A stretch of 6,132 bases of DNA from JAJZQH01 sp041658465 (GTDB lineage: Bacteria > UBA10199 > 2-02-FULL-44-16 > JAAZCA01): NCBI GenBank assembly GCA_041658465.1, contig JBBAAC010000150.1, forward strand, positions 1 to 6,132. Reading direction: 5' to 3'. The position numbers and the translations under genes were made by a program. The stretch's first letter is position 1, and each line of letters starts with the position of its first letter. Shown in pieces: positions 1-5,938 of this stretch. The notes under the pieces are model-generated. The model was not told the DNA's origin, ran no database searches, and saw only the letters and a program-made list of their open reading frames with translations.

Positions 1-125
1 CGCAGCCTCCGCCGCGAGGACCCCCTGCAATGATGTGCTAAACTCTGCGCCTGCCATACCGGCCCTCCTCTGCCCCGCATGGGGCTTGAGATTAAAGGCG
101 GACTTCTACTCAGAAACGAGGACTA

Positions 126-147
126 CATGCAAGAATATTCTTCATGC
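126..147. promoter_or_regulatory. palindrome upstream of channel gene, possible operator
   Basis: A perfect 12-bp palindrome, AAGAATATTCTT (131-142), is flanked on both sides by the direct repeat CATGC (126-130 and 143-147). Allowing one inserted C, the symmetry extends to ATG...CAT (127-145). It lies about 40 bp upstream of the putative -35 box of the channel gene, a place where a dimeric regulator could bind. No known regulator site was recognised, so the function is inferred from symmetry and position only. Confidence 0.3.
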
Positions 148-181
148 GAGCTATAGGATATATAAAAATCGCGGAAACGCA

Positions 182-210
182 TTGAGCATCCGGCGCGGTT
201 ATAATATTAT
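182..210 (+). promoter_or_regulatory. putative sigma70-type promoter of the channel gene
   Basis: TTGAGC (182-187) and TATTAT (205-210) are separated by 17 bp, the optimal spacing for a housekeeping promoter. A second overlapping -10-like TATAAT lies at 200-205 but lacks a well-placed -35. With the -10 ending at 210, transcription should begin around 216-218, at the ATG at 217. This would give a leaderless mRNA, which fits the absence of a Shine-Dalgarno before that ATG. Confidence 0.45.
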
Positions 211-216
211 CGGGCA

Positions 217-903
217 ATGCTTCCGCAGATCAGGCGTTATCATTATATTACGGTGCTCGCGGCCCAGATATTCCTTCTCTTCATCGCCGCGGTGATGGAA
301 CACCACATCGCGCTCACCATCCTGTTCATAATAGCCCTCTTCGGCATATTCGGCTCCGTGATCAGCACGATCTGGGGTTCGAGCCTGTGGAGATTTCTCG
401 CCATACTCAGCGCCTTGATCGCTTTAATAAGCGGGCTCATGGGATTTATTCCGGGTTTCTCGGACCAGGCGATACGCTTCGGATTGGTCATCTGCTGTTT
501 TTCTTACGCGTCGTTCATCCTCATCTCGATAATATCGATAGGCAAGCATGTCTTTGTAGCGGACCGCGTCACCGCAAACCGTATCATAGGAAGCATCTGC
601 CTCTACATGCTGCTCGGGATGTTCTTCGCGTTTCTCTTCGCCGCGATGGGGCTCCTCTCACCACAGAGTTTCGACATGTCTCACGCCGGTGAAACGACAT
701 CCATGGTGACCCTGCGCGACTTCATATACTTCAGCTATTCCACGCTCACGACGACCGGTTACGGCGATATGATACCCGCTCATCCCATCTCGCGCATGGT
801 CGTCTGCGTAGAAGAGGTCGCCGGCTCAATATACCTGGCGATCATGGTGGCCCGCCTCGTGGGCATGCACGTGACTCAGTCGCGCATGCACGCGAAGGAC
901 TGA
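217..903 (+). CDS. six-helix potassium channel family protein
   Basis: This 228-residue integral membrane protein probably forms a tetrameric cation (K+) channel in the inner membrane. Hydrophobic helices lie near residues 11-28, 30-51, 58-78, 86-108, 123-146 and 193-215. Between the last two is a pore loop (about 164-185) carrying the K+ selectivity filter TTTGYGD (178-184), the hallmark of the two-TM pore module (Ion_trans_2). The fourth helix has no regularly spaced arginines, so classical voltage gating is unlikely. The protein ends about 13 residues after the last helix, so no RCK/TrkA-N or cyclic-nucleotide domain is fused. The ATG at 217 is the furthest upstream start, because an in-frame TAA lies at 202-204. 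It has no Shine-Dalgarno but sits at the predicted transcription start. It is transcribed alone and converges on the next gene. K+ selectivity follows from the filter; the gating signal is unknown. Confidence 0.93.
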   Translation: MLPQIRRYHYITVLAAQIFLLFIAAVMEHHIALTILFIIALFGIFGSVISTIWGSSLWRFLAILSALIALISGLMGFIPGFSDQAIRFGLVICCFSYASFILISIISIGKHVFVADRVTANRIIGSICLYMLLGMFFAFLFAAMGLLSPQSFDMSHAGETTSMVTLRDFIYFSYSTLTTTGYGDMIPAHPISRMVVCVEEVAGSIYLAIMVARLVGMHVTQSRMHAKD

Positions 904-965
904 CTCAGCGCAGATTCAAAACCGCCTTGTAAATGAATATGAAGACTGGATACGGATGATGCGCA

Positions 966-1643
966 TCAAGCTGCTTTATCTGCCGCCTGGATGTTCGCGG
1001 CTTCCTTCCTGAGCAGTTCGATGTTTTCCCTGACGACGCCCAAGGGAAGGAGGGGAGAGAGCAGTTCATCGTGGGCGTGCAGGAGCGATATGATGTTTTC
1101 AATCTCCGATACCTGCTGTGCCGAGTCGGCAGGCACTTCGTAAAGCAACCGGTCAACCGGTTCGAGGCTGTCCATCATATTATCGACTGCCGTCCATATC
1201 CTCGCCGCCAGGACCGTGTTCGATTGCGGATCGTCCTTTACTCGCCTAAATGCTACGCCCATCGTGGCGAGGAGTTCCCTGAATGCCCCGAGTTTGTGCG
1301 CTGCGCCTGCCCGATGCGGCGACTGCGAATCGAATCCCGCGCGTAGCGTACCGAGGAGGACCCCCTCCATGTCCTTCCATTCCCTGTAAAACAGGATCGC
1401 CCTGACCCCGCTCTCCGAAGGCAGCCGGCTCAGGATAGTCATTGCCGGCAGTTCGGCCTGAGTATAGGAATCCGCCTCGCGGACGTTGCTTGCAGGTAGT
1501 GCTTCTTCCTGCACAGATGAAGATTCTTCTGCAGATTCAGGGTTCGGGAGTTGAACCGCAGGCGATGAGATGGCGGACTCTGCCAGCACAGGCCATTGTT
1601 CCATCAGGATCGATTGCGGAAATGCTGAAGATAAATTTATCAT
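966..1643 (-). CDS. hypothetical protein, unrecognised family
   Basis: I do not recognise this 225-residue protein. It has no signal peptide and no clear membrane helix, so it is probably cytoplasmic. Residues 1 to about 65 are rich in Ser, Pro, Ala and Glu and look disordered, with an acidic stretch (PESAEESSSVQEEA). Residues from about 66 to the end look mainly alpha-helical, with charged amphipathic stretches such as the one around FYREWKDMEGVLLGTL and the Leu-rich C-terminal part (ENIISLLHAHDELLSPLLPL). No catalytic or metal-binding motif was seen, so a partner-binding or structural role is possible but unproven. The ATG at 1643 is preceded by AGGGA at a good distance, inside a hairpin described separately. 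The gene ends 62 bp from the convergent channel gene with no obvious terminator between them. It is divergent from the DUF981-like/phosphorylase unit. The reading frame is long and has a plausible ribosome binding site, so I believe it is real. Confidence 0.78.
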   Translation of the reverse strand: MINLSSAFPQSILMEQWPVLAESAISSPAVQLPNPESAEESSSVQEEALPASNVREADSYTQAELPAMTILSRLPSESGVRAILFYREWKDMEGVLLGTLRAGFDSQSPHRAGAAHKLGAFRELLATMGVAFRRVKDDPQSNTVLAARIWTAVDNMMDSLEPVDRLLYEVPADSAQQVSEIENIISLLHAHDELLSPLLPLGVVRENIELLRKEAANIQAADKAA

Positions 1644-1663
1644 GAGCTATTTTCCCTAGCTCA
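1643..1663 (-). promoter_or_regulatory. start-region hairpin with Shine-Dalgarno in the loop
   Basis: On the minus-strand transcript, TGAGCTA and TAGCTCA form a perfect 7-bp stem around the 7-nt loop GGGAAAA. The purine-rich Shine-Dalgarno (AGGGA) starts at the last stem base and runs into the loop, and the final base of the stem is the A of the start codon at 1643. Folding would tie up the spacer and the edge of the start codon, so it may tune translation of the 225-residue protein. The complementarity is seen directly; a regulatory role is inferred. Confidence 0.4.
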
Positions 1664-1711
1664 CTCTTTTTAACATATTTTTCAACTCAGTAAAATAACT
1701 TTTCTACAAAA

Positions 1712-1748
1712 TTGTTTATGTAAACGGCGTAACCCCCTATTATATAAG
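1712..1748 (+). promoter_or_regulatory. possible promoter with overlapping inverted repeat
   Basis: An AT-rich stretch holds the inverted repeat GTTTA-TG-TAAAC (1714-1725), followed by -10-like sequences TATTAT (1738-1743) and TATAAG (1743-1748). No -35 box matches well: TTTATG (1715-1720) is at 17 bp and TTGTTT (1712-1717) at 20 bp from TATTAT. A weak promoter that relies on a factor bound at the inverted repeat would fit. It would drive the leader ORF and the DUF981-like/phosphorylase unit. The assignment is tentative. Confidence 0.3.
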
Positions 1749-1750
1749 CC

Positions 1751-1777
1751 GGTATCTTGGAGAAATCCAAGGATATC
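1751..1777 (+). promoter_or_regulatory. hairpin in the untranslated leader
   Basis: GGTATCTTGG (1751-1760) pairs with CCAA-G-GATATC (1767-1777). This gives a stem of about ten pairs with one G-U pair and one bulged G (1771), closed by the 6-nt loop AGAAAT. It lies just after the putative -10 and 12 bp before a strong Shine-Dalgarno (1789). There is no U-run after it, so it is not a simple terminator. It could stabilise the 5' end of the mRNA or bind a regulator. It matches no riboswitch I recognise. Confidence 0.35.
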
Positions 1778-1798
1778 AGTAGGTTAATGAGGTGAACG

Positions 1799-1894
1799 AT
1801 GGCACCAGAAAATCTTGCGGCGCATCACAGGGAAACAGGCTCGCCCTGTCGCATTATCCCGTGGAGGCCCTCACCTCCTCGAACCAACGGATGA
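1799..1894 (+). CDS. possible 31-codon leader peptide
   Basis: An ATG at 1799 follows a very good Shine-Dalgarno, GAGGTGA (1789-1795), and opens a 31-codon frame ending in TGA at 1892-1894. The predicted peptide begins MAPENLAAHHRETG and is rich in Pro and Arg near its C-terminus, with no membrane segment. Its stop overlaps an ATG (ATGA, 1891-1894) that starts a 9-codon frame, MKLDEFIMH, ending at 1920. Inside the frame, CCCTGT (1844-1849) can pair with either ACAGGG (1827-1832) or ACAGG (1835-1839), so two exclusive foldings exist. The strong ribosome binding site upstream of the DUF981-like gene suggests a leader peptide or attenuator. The peptide itself resembles nothing I know, and the frame may be fortuitous. 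Confidence 0.35.
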   Translation: MAPENLAAHHRETGSPCRIIPWRPSPPRTNG

Positions 1895-1983
1895 AATTGG
1901 ATGAATTCATCATGCATTAAGCTTATATATATCGCAGTCGTCAGCTCGCTACATGAAATCCCGGGCCAGTATACGGAGGGAGT

Positions 1984-2565
1984 ATGTTCATCGATTACGT
2001 CACGCTTCTGCTTATCAACATGGTGGCGGGCCTCGCGGTGCTGGCGCACTTCATATACAAGGGCCTCACGGCGGAAGACCAGCGCAAGTGGGCGCCGGGC
2101 TTTGCGATGACCGGCCTCGTCGCCATCATCGCGGGCCTTCACATGACCTTCAACTGGCCGATCATCGGGAGTTACAATTCCGCGTTCGGAGAATGCTCGG
2201 TCCTCTTCGGCATCATCTTTCTGGGCGCGGCGCTCGCCACGGGGAAGGGTTGGGGCCTTGACATGGTCGCGCTCTACGCGTTCTTCGGCGGCGCGCTCTC
2301 GATCCTCATCGGCGTGCGCATCATCGACCTGAAGATGACTCAAATGCCGCTCCTTTCGGGCGCCGGCTTTATCCTGACGGGCCTCGGCGGAGTCTGCGCC
2401 TATGCAGCGCTCCGCAAGAAATATTTCAGACCGATGCGCATCGCAGGCTCTATCGTCATGGCGGCGGCGGCGCTCATCTGGGCGCTCACCGCCTACATCG
2501 CATACTGGATACACCTCTCGTCGTTCTCCGGGTGGGTGCCGCGGATCATCGAGAAAACGCTGTGA
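1984..2565 (+). CDS. DUF981-like six-helix membrane protein
   Basis: This 193-residue protein has six predicted membrane helices near residues 3-24, 38-56, 66-86, 91-112, 122-143 and 152-178, and no signal peptide beyond the first helix. Its opening (MFIDYVTLLLINMVAGL), the motif GLHMTFNWP (51-59) followed by YNSAFGE (64-70), and its length recall the DUF981 family, whose function is unknown. That assignment is from memory of the family's look, not a search. The ATG has an excellent Shine-Dalgarno, GGAGGG at 1975-1980. The gene ends 10 bp before the glucan phosphorylase, and its stop codon merges into that gene's Shine-Dalgarno, so the two are almost certainly co-transcribed and perhaps translationally coupled. 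The conserved polar residues (His53, Asn57, Glu70) may matter for function. A transport or sensing role linked to glucan metabolism is speculation. Confidence 0.85.
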   Translation: MFIDYVTLLLINMVAGLAVLAHFIYKGLTAEDQRKWAPGFAMTGLVAIIAGLHMTFNWPIIGSYNSAFGECSVLFGIIFLGAALATGKGWGLDMVALYAFFGGALSILIGVRIIDLKMTQMPLLSGAGFILTGLGGVCAYAALRKKYFRPMRIAGSIVMAAAALIWALTAYIAYWIHLSSFSGWVPRIIEKTL

Positions 2566-2575
2566 GGAGGGGGAG

Positions 2576-5122
2576 ATGAAGCAGAGAACGCGCGTCTACA
2601 ATCCGTTGTCCGAATTCATGCATACGGAGATCGATGGCGTAGATTCCCTCGCTGAGCTGGCGCTGGACCTGCGCTGGTCGTGGAACCACGGCGCGGACAC
2701 GCTCTGGAAGAAGCTCGACCCCAAGCTGTGGGAGGCGACGCACAACCCGTGGATCGTATTGCAGACGGTCTCGCACGACGATCTCAAGCAGGCCTTCGCT
2801 GACCCGGCTTTCCGCAATGAGGTGAACGAGCTCCTGGCCATGAACCGAAAGGTCGCGGATGCGCCAACGTGGTTTCAGAAGAATCATAAGAACTCTCCTT
2901 TGACCGCTGCCGCATACTTCAGCATGGAGTTCATGCTGAGCGAGGCGCTGCCCATCTACTCCGGCGGGCTCGGCAACGTGGCGGGCGACCAGCTCAAGGC
3001 CGCGAGCGACCTCGGCGTGCCGGTCGTGGGCGTGGGGCTACTGTACCAGCAGGGATATTTCCGGCAGGTGATCGACGCAAACGGCGCGCAGCAGGCCCTC
3101 TTCCCGTACAACGATCCCATGCAGCTCCCGATCGCGCCCTTGCGCGAGAAGAACGGCGAGTGGCTGAGGCTCGAGATCAAGCTTCCCGGCTACTCGGTCT
3201 GGCTGCGCGCGTGGCAGGTGCAGGTGGGGAGGGTCAGGCTCTTTCTCCTGGATTCCAACGACGCGGCGAATTTTCCCGCGCACCGCGGCATCACGAGCGA
3301 GCTCTATGGCGGGGGAGTTGACCTGCGCCTCAAGCAGGAACTGGTGCTCGGCATCGGCGGATGGCGCCTGCTGGAGGCCCTGGAGATCGCGCCCGAGGTC
3401 TGCCACCTCAACGAGGGGCACGCGGCATTCGCGGTGCTCGAGCGCGCCAGAAGTTTCATGAAGAAGTCAGGACAGCCGTTCGACGTGGCGCTGGCTGCAA
3501 CGCGCGCCGGCAATGTCTTCACCACGCATACTGCGGTGGCCGCGGGCTTCGACCGCTTCCCTGCCCAGCTCATCGAGCAATACCTCGGCGCATACGCGCA
3601 AAACCAGCTTCACATCGAGCCCAGGGATCTGCTGGCGCTCGGGCGCCAAAATCCGGACGATCGGTCCGAAGATTTCAACATGGCCTATCTGGCAATGCGC
3701 GGAAGCCTTGCCGTCAACGGCGTCAGCCGGCTGCACGGAAAGTTGAGCAGGCAGATATTCAGCTCCCTCTTCCCGCGCTGGCCTGAGAAGGAGGTGCCGG
3801 TAGGGCACGTGACCAACGGCGTGCACATGCCAAGCTGGGATTCGGAGGCGGCCGACGATTTCTGGACCGAGGCGTGCGGCAAAGACCGCTGGCTCTGGAC
3901 CAAGGAATCCCTGGAGCACGACATCCGCCGCGTGCCGGACGCGAAGGTATGGAAGCTGCGCAGCGTGGAGCGCAAGGCCATGATCGAATACGCGAGGGAG
4001 AGGTTGTCCAGGCAGCTCGCTGCGGCCGGCATGCCGCTCGACGCCATCGACGGCGCAAAGGATATCTTCGATCCGAATACGCTCACTCTTGGATTTGCGC
4101 GCAGGTTCGCCACGTACAAGAGGCCTAACCTTCTGCTCCACGACCCGGACAGGCTGCTGCGCATACTCACGAATCCCGAGCGGCCGGTGCAGCTCATCGT
4201 CGCGGGAAAGGCGCACCCGGCCGATGGACCCGGGCAGGCCATGATCCGGCAGTGGATAGACTTCATAAAGCGGCCCGGCGCGCGCGATCACGTGATGTTC
4301 CTCTCCGATTACGACATGCTGCTCACCGAGCGCCTGGTGGAGGGCGTGGACGTCTGGATCAACACGCCGAGGCGCCCGTGGGAGGCGTGCGGCACCAGCG
4401 GCATGAAGGTGCTCGTCAACGGCGGGCTCAATCTCTCCGAGCTGGACGGGTGGTGGGCGGAGGCCTACACGCCCGAGGTGGGCTGGGCGCTTGGCGACGG
4501 CCGGGAGCATGACAGCGATCCCGCGTGGGACGCGGCCGAGGCCGCGGCGCTCTACGACTTGCTCGAGCAGGAGGTGATTCCGGAATATTACTCGCGCGAC
4601 AAGAACGGCATCCCCGCAAAATGGGTCGCCAGAATCCGCGAGAGCATGGCGCTTCTCACGCCGCGCTTTGCGGCCGGCCGCGCCGTGCGCGACTACACGG
4701 AGCAGCATTATCTCCCGGCAGCGAGCGCATTCCGCAGGCGTACCGCCGAGGAGAACGCCGGGGCTGTGCGGATCGCGCAGTGGCAGCGTGAGCTCAGGCA
4801 AAAATGGGCGGGCGTGCGCCTCGGCGAGGTGAGGGTCAAAACCGCGGGCGGGCAGCACTCGTTCGAGGTCGAACTCTTCCTCGGGGACCTGGATCCGCAT
4901 GCAGTACGCGTGGAACTCTATGCCCAGGAGATCGTCGGCCCTGATCCCTTGCGCTACGAGATGCAGCGCGTGAAACAGAAGCAGGTTGCCGACTGCTGCA
5001 CCATCTACCGCGCATCGGTGCCCGCGGAGCGCCCGGCCTCCGATTTCACGGCCCGCGCGATCCCGCACTTTCCGGGCGCCATGGTGCCGCTGGAGGCGAA
5101 TCCAATCCTCTGGCAGCGGTAA
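2576..5122 (+). CDS. glgP: alpha-glucan phosphorylase, short type (GT35)
   Basis: This 848-residue cytoplasmic enzyme is predicted to cleave terminal alpha-1,4-linked glucose from glycogen or maltodextrins with phosphate, releasing glucose-1-phosphate. An N-terminal DUF3417 segment (about 12-110, with DLRWSWNH at 31-38) marks the short bacterial/archaeal alpha-glucan phosphorylase type. The catalytic core follows: AYFSMEF (113-119), GGLGNVAGD (130-138), HLNEGHAAF (from 277), TTHT (316-319), HVTNGVH (411-417) and RRFATYKR (509-516). EACGTSGMK (603-611) carries the lysine expected to bind pyridoxal phosphate, Lys611. The C-terminal part, ending near IPHFPGAMVPLEANPILWQR, is the usual beta-rich tail. 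No key motif is missing. The ATG at 2576 is chosen because it follows GAGGAGGGGGAG, which overlaps the stop of the DUF981-like gene; a longer frame from 2402 would overlap that gene. The gene is second in a two-gene unit. Catalytic class is secure; substrate chain length is not. Confidence 0.96.
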   Translation: MKQRTRVYNPLSEFMHTEIDGVDSLAELALDLRWSWNHGADTLWKKLDPKLWEATHNPWIVLQTVSHDDLKQAFADPAFRNEVNELLAMNRKVADAPTWFQKNHKNSPLTAAAYFSMEFMLSEALPIYSGGLGNVAGDQLKAASDLGVPVVGVGLLYQQGYFRQVIDANGAQQALFPYNDPMQLPIAPLREKNGEWLRLEIKLPGYSVWLRAWQVQVGRVRLFLLDSNDAANFPAHRGITSELYGGGVDLRLKQELVLGIGGWRLLEALEIAPEVCHLNEGHAAFAVLERARSFMKKSGQPFDVALAATRAGNVFTTHTAVAAGFDRFPAQLIEQYLGAYAQNQLHIEPRDLLALGRQNPDDRSEDFNMAYLAMRGSLAVNGVSRLHGKLSRQIFSSLFPRWPEKEVPVGHVTNGVHMPSWDSEAADDFWTEACGKDRWLWTKESLEHDIRRVPDAKVWKLRSVERKAMIEYARERLSRQLAAAGMPLDAIDGAKDIFDPNTLTLGFARRFATYKRPNLLLHDPDRLLRILTNPERPVQLIVAGKAHPADGPGQAMIRQWIDFIKRPGARDHVMFLSDYDMLLTERLVEGVDVWINTPRRPWEACGTSGMKVLVNGGLNLSELDGWWAEAYTPEVGWALGDGREHDSDPAWDAAEAAALYDLLEQEVIPEYYSRDKNGIPAKWVARIRESMALLTPRFAAGRAVRDYTEQHYLPAASAFRRRTAEENAGAVRIAQWQRELRQKWAGVRLGEVRVKTAGGQHSFEVELFLGDLDPHAVRVELYAQEIVGPDPLRYEMQRVKQKQVADCCTIYRASVPAERPASDFTARAIPHFPGAMVPLEANPILWQR

Positions 5123-5240
5123 AAAATCCCGCAATAAATTTTCGACCTGGACGATAACGACCCCGAAGCCGCATTTTGGCTTTACGCCTCCCATGTCGGG
5201 TGGTAAGAACGACCCATCGCTTTTCACTAAGGAGGGAATT

Positions 5241-5723
5241 ATGAAGAGACTCGCAGTGATGTTCGGTGTTGCAGTTGCCGTCACGGCCCTGGCCGCCGCC
5301 GCATTCGCCTTCGACCTTCCCAGTAAGGCGCCTAGCAGTGGGAAAGAGCTGATGGATACAGGCGGGAAGGCCGCCGTCGAGACGGCCATGAACAAGAAGA
5401 TCGAAAAGTACAACTGCGCATTCAAGGGCAACACCCCCGAGACGACCTGCGATCTCAAGAAGCTGGGCAATGAACTCGCCGCGGTGTCCAAGGGGAGCAA
5501 GGAAGTCGGAAACTACAACGTCTGGGTAAAGATCGAAGCGGGTCCGGGCGAGGTGACGGGCAAGGCCAAGAAAAAGGCCGAGAAGATGGATGCGAATGAT
5601 CGCGCCAACGCCGTCCGCGACCAGCTGAAGAGCGGTCTCGGCAACTTCGCCGACACGTGGCGCTATAACACCAGCTCCACGAAGGAACCGAACAAGCTGG
5701 CGATATCTGTGAAGGTCGAATAG
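5241..5723 (+). CDS. small exported protein of unknown function
   Basis: This 160-residue protein begins with a classical Sec signal peptide (MKR, a hydrophobic core, then AFA with likely cleavage after Ala23), so the mature protein of about 137 residues is probably periplasmic or secreted. The mature part is hydrophilic and Lys-rich, with two cysteines (59 and 70) eleven residues apart that could form a disulfide. The C-terminal half (about 91-160: VWVKIEAG..., DRANAVRDQL, ...LAISVKVE) faintly recalls the beta-alpha-beta order of OmpA-like peptidoglycan-binding domains, where an RAxAVxxxL helix follows a beta strand. The usual TD...G residues are absent, so this is only a hint. The ATG at 5241 follows AAGGAGGG; upstream codons in the frame lie inside the phosphorylase gene and are ignored. 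It starts 118 bp after the phosphorylase, ends in a strong terminator, and may have its own promoter, although I could not place one convincingly. Confidence 0.9.
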   Translation: MKRLAVMFGVAVAVTALAAAAFAFDLPSKAPSSGKELMDTGGKAAVETAMNKKIEKYNCAFKGNTPETTCDLKKLGNELAAVSKGSKEVGNYNVWVKIEAGPGEVTGKAKKKAEKMDANDRANAVRDQLKSGLGNFADTWRYNTSSTKEPNKLAISVKVE

Positions 5724-5744
5724 CTACTTTCAATACATAGCATC

Positions 5745-5780
5745 ACAAAAAAGCCCCGGCTCGAGCCGGGGCTTTTTTGT
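5745..5780 (+). terminator. strong bidirectional rho-independent terminator
   Basis: A perfect 36-bp palindrome: an 8-bp GC stem GCCCCGGC/GCCGGGGC (5753-5760 and 5765-5772) with the tetraloop TCGA, flanked by six A on the left and six T on the right, then extended by AC/GT. It ends transcription of the exported-protein gene and, by symmetry, would also stop transcription arriving from the right on the minus strand. Confidence 0.95.
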
Positions 5781-5793
5781 ATCGCGATGATGA

Positions 5794-5856
5794 GCCGATT
5801 GGGGCGCCGCTCGAGCAAGGCGGTCGTGGAGGCTGGAATATCCCCAATTTATCGGC
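5794..5856. other. foldable segment of unknown role
   Basis: GCCG-ATTGGGG (5794-5804) is complementary to CCCCAAT (5842-5848) and, after a 4-nt bulge TTAT, to CGGC (5853-5856). That is eleven pairs closing a 37-nt interior. Stacked directly inside is a second stem, CGCC (5805-5808) with GGCG (5819-5822). The segment is unannotated sequence between the terminator and the tRNA promoter. It could belong to a small RNA on either strand or be a remnant structure. No known RNA family was recognised. Confidence 0.3.
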
Positions 5857-5890
5857 CATTTGAGGCCATTGTGGCCCAGCAGCTTTCCCC

Positions 5891-5919
5891 TTGAAATAGG
5901 CATATCCTTAAGATAGGTT
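5891..5919 (+). promoter_or_regulatory. putative tRNA promoter
   Basis: TTGAAA (5891-5896) and TAGGTT (5914-5919) are 17 bp apart, and the tRNA begins 20 bp after the -10. The -35 is close to consensus (TTGACA), and the -10 keeps the key T, A and final T. The stretch between -10 and the predicted start is GC-rich (CCCGCCCC), the kind of discriminator often seen on stable-RNA promoters under growth-rate (stringent) control. Confidence 0.45.
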
Positions 5920-5938
5920 CCCGCCCCACTTTGAAGCA

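Larger units (their letters stand above)
1644..1983. other. 340-bp divergent intergenic region
   Basis: No large gene is present between the unknown minus-strand gene and the DUF981-like gene. The left part (about 1650-1750) is clearly AT-richer than the flanking genes, as expected for back-to-back promoters; I could not assign a convincing minus-strand promoter. The right part holds the leader hairpin and small ORF listed separately, the palindrome GATGAATTCATC (1900-1911), and a run of alternating AT (1924-1934) that could hold a second -10 for the DUF981-like gene. Nothing resembling an insertion sequence, a tRNA or a known riboswitch was seen. Confidence 0.6.

Noticed and set aside
72..85. 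Hairpin GCCCC-GCAT-GGGGC as a terminator of an upstream gene
   Set aside because: The stem is only 5 bp and is followed by TTGAG with no T-run; the first 33 bases are open in one frame up to a TGA, but ten codons are too few to support a gene end.
35..295. An 86-codon plus-strand frame upstream of and overlapping the channel gene
   Set aside because: It has no ribosome binding site, reads through the promoter and into the channel gene in another frame, and its product resembles nothing.
957..968. 12-bp palindrome TGATGCGCATCA at the end of the unknown gene
   Set aside because: It has no loop or T-run for a terminator and overlaps the stop codon; a symmetric 12-mer alone between convergent genes is not strong evidence of a site.
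1825..2514. A 229-codon minus-strand frame antisense to the DUF981-like gene
   Set aside because: The product is a charged Arg/Asp/Glu-rich string typical of antisense frames; the plus-strand gene has six clean membrane helices and a strong Shine-Dalgarno.
2402..2575. Extending the phosphorylase start upstream to 2402
   Set aside because: The extra 58 residues are Arg/Ser-rich, overlap the DUF981-like gene and lack a ribosome binding site, whereas 2576 has an excellent one and matches the family's N-terminus.
5165..5183. AAGCC...GGCTT hairpin after the phosphorylase gene as a terminator
   Set aside because: The stem is short, with a 7-nt loop and no T-run after it, so transcription may read through into the exported-protein gene.
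4986..5240. Extending the exported protein upstream to 4986
   Set aside because: This would bury the signal peptide inside the protein and overlap the phosphorylase gene; the ATG at 5241 has a strong Shine-Dalgarno.
3467..5500. A 677-codon open frame on the minus strand, antisense to the phosphorylase gene
   Set aside because: Through the phosphorylase gene its codons coincide in register with the sense codons, so its stops would require sense TTA, CTA or TCA, which this GC-rich gene avoids. The protein is Arg-, Pro- and His-rich with no recognisable family and is a by-product of codon bias.
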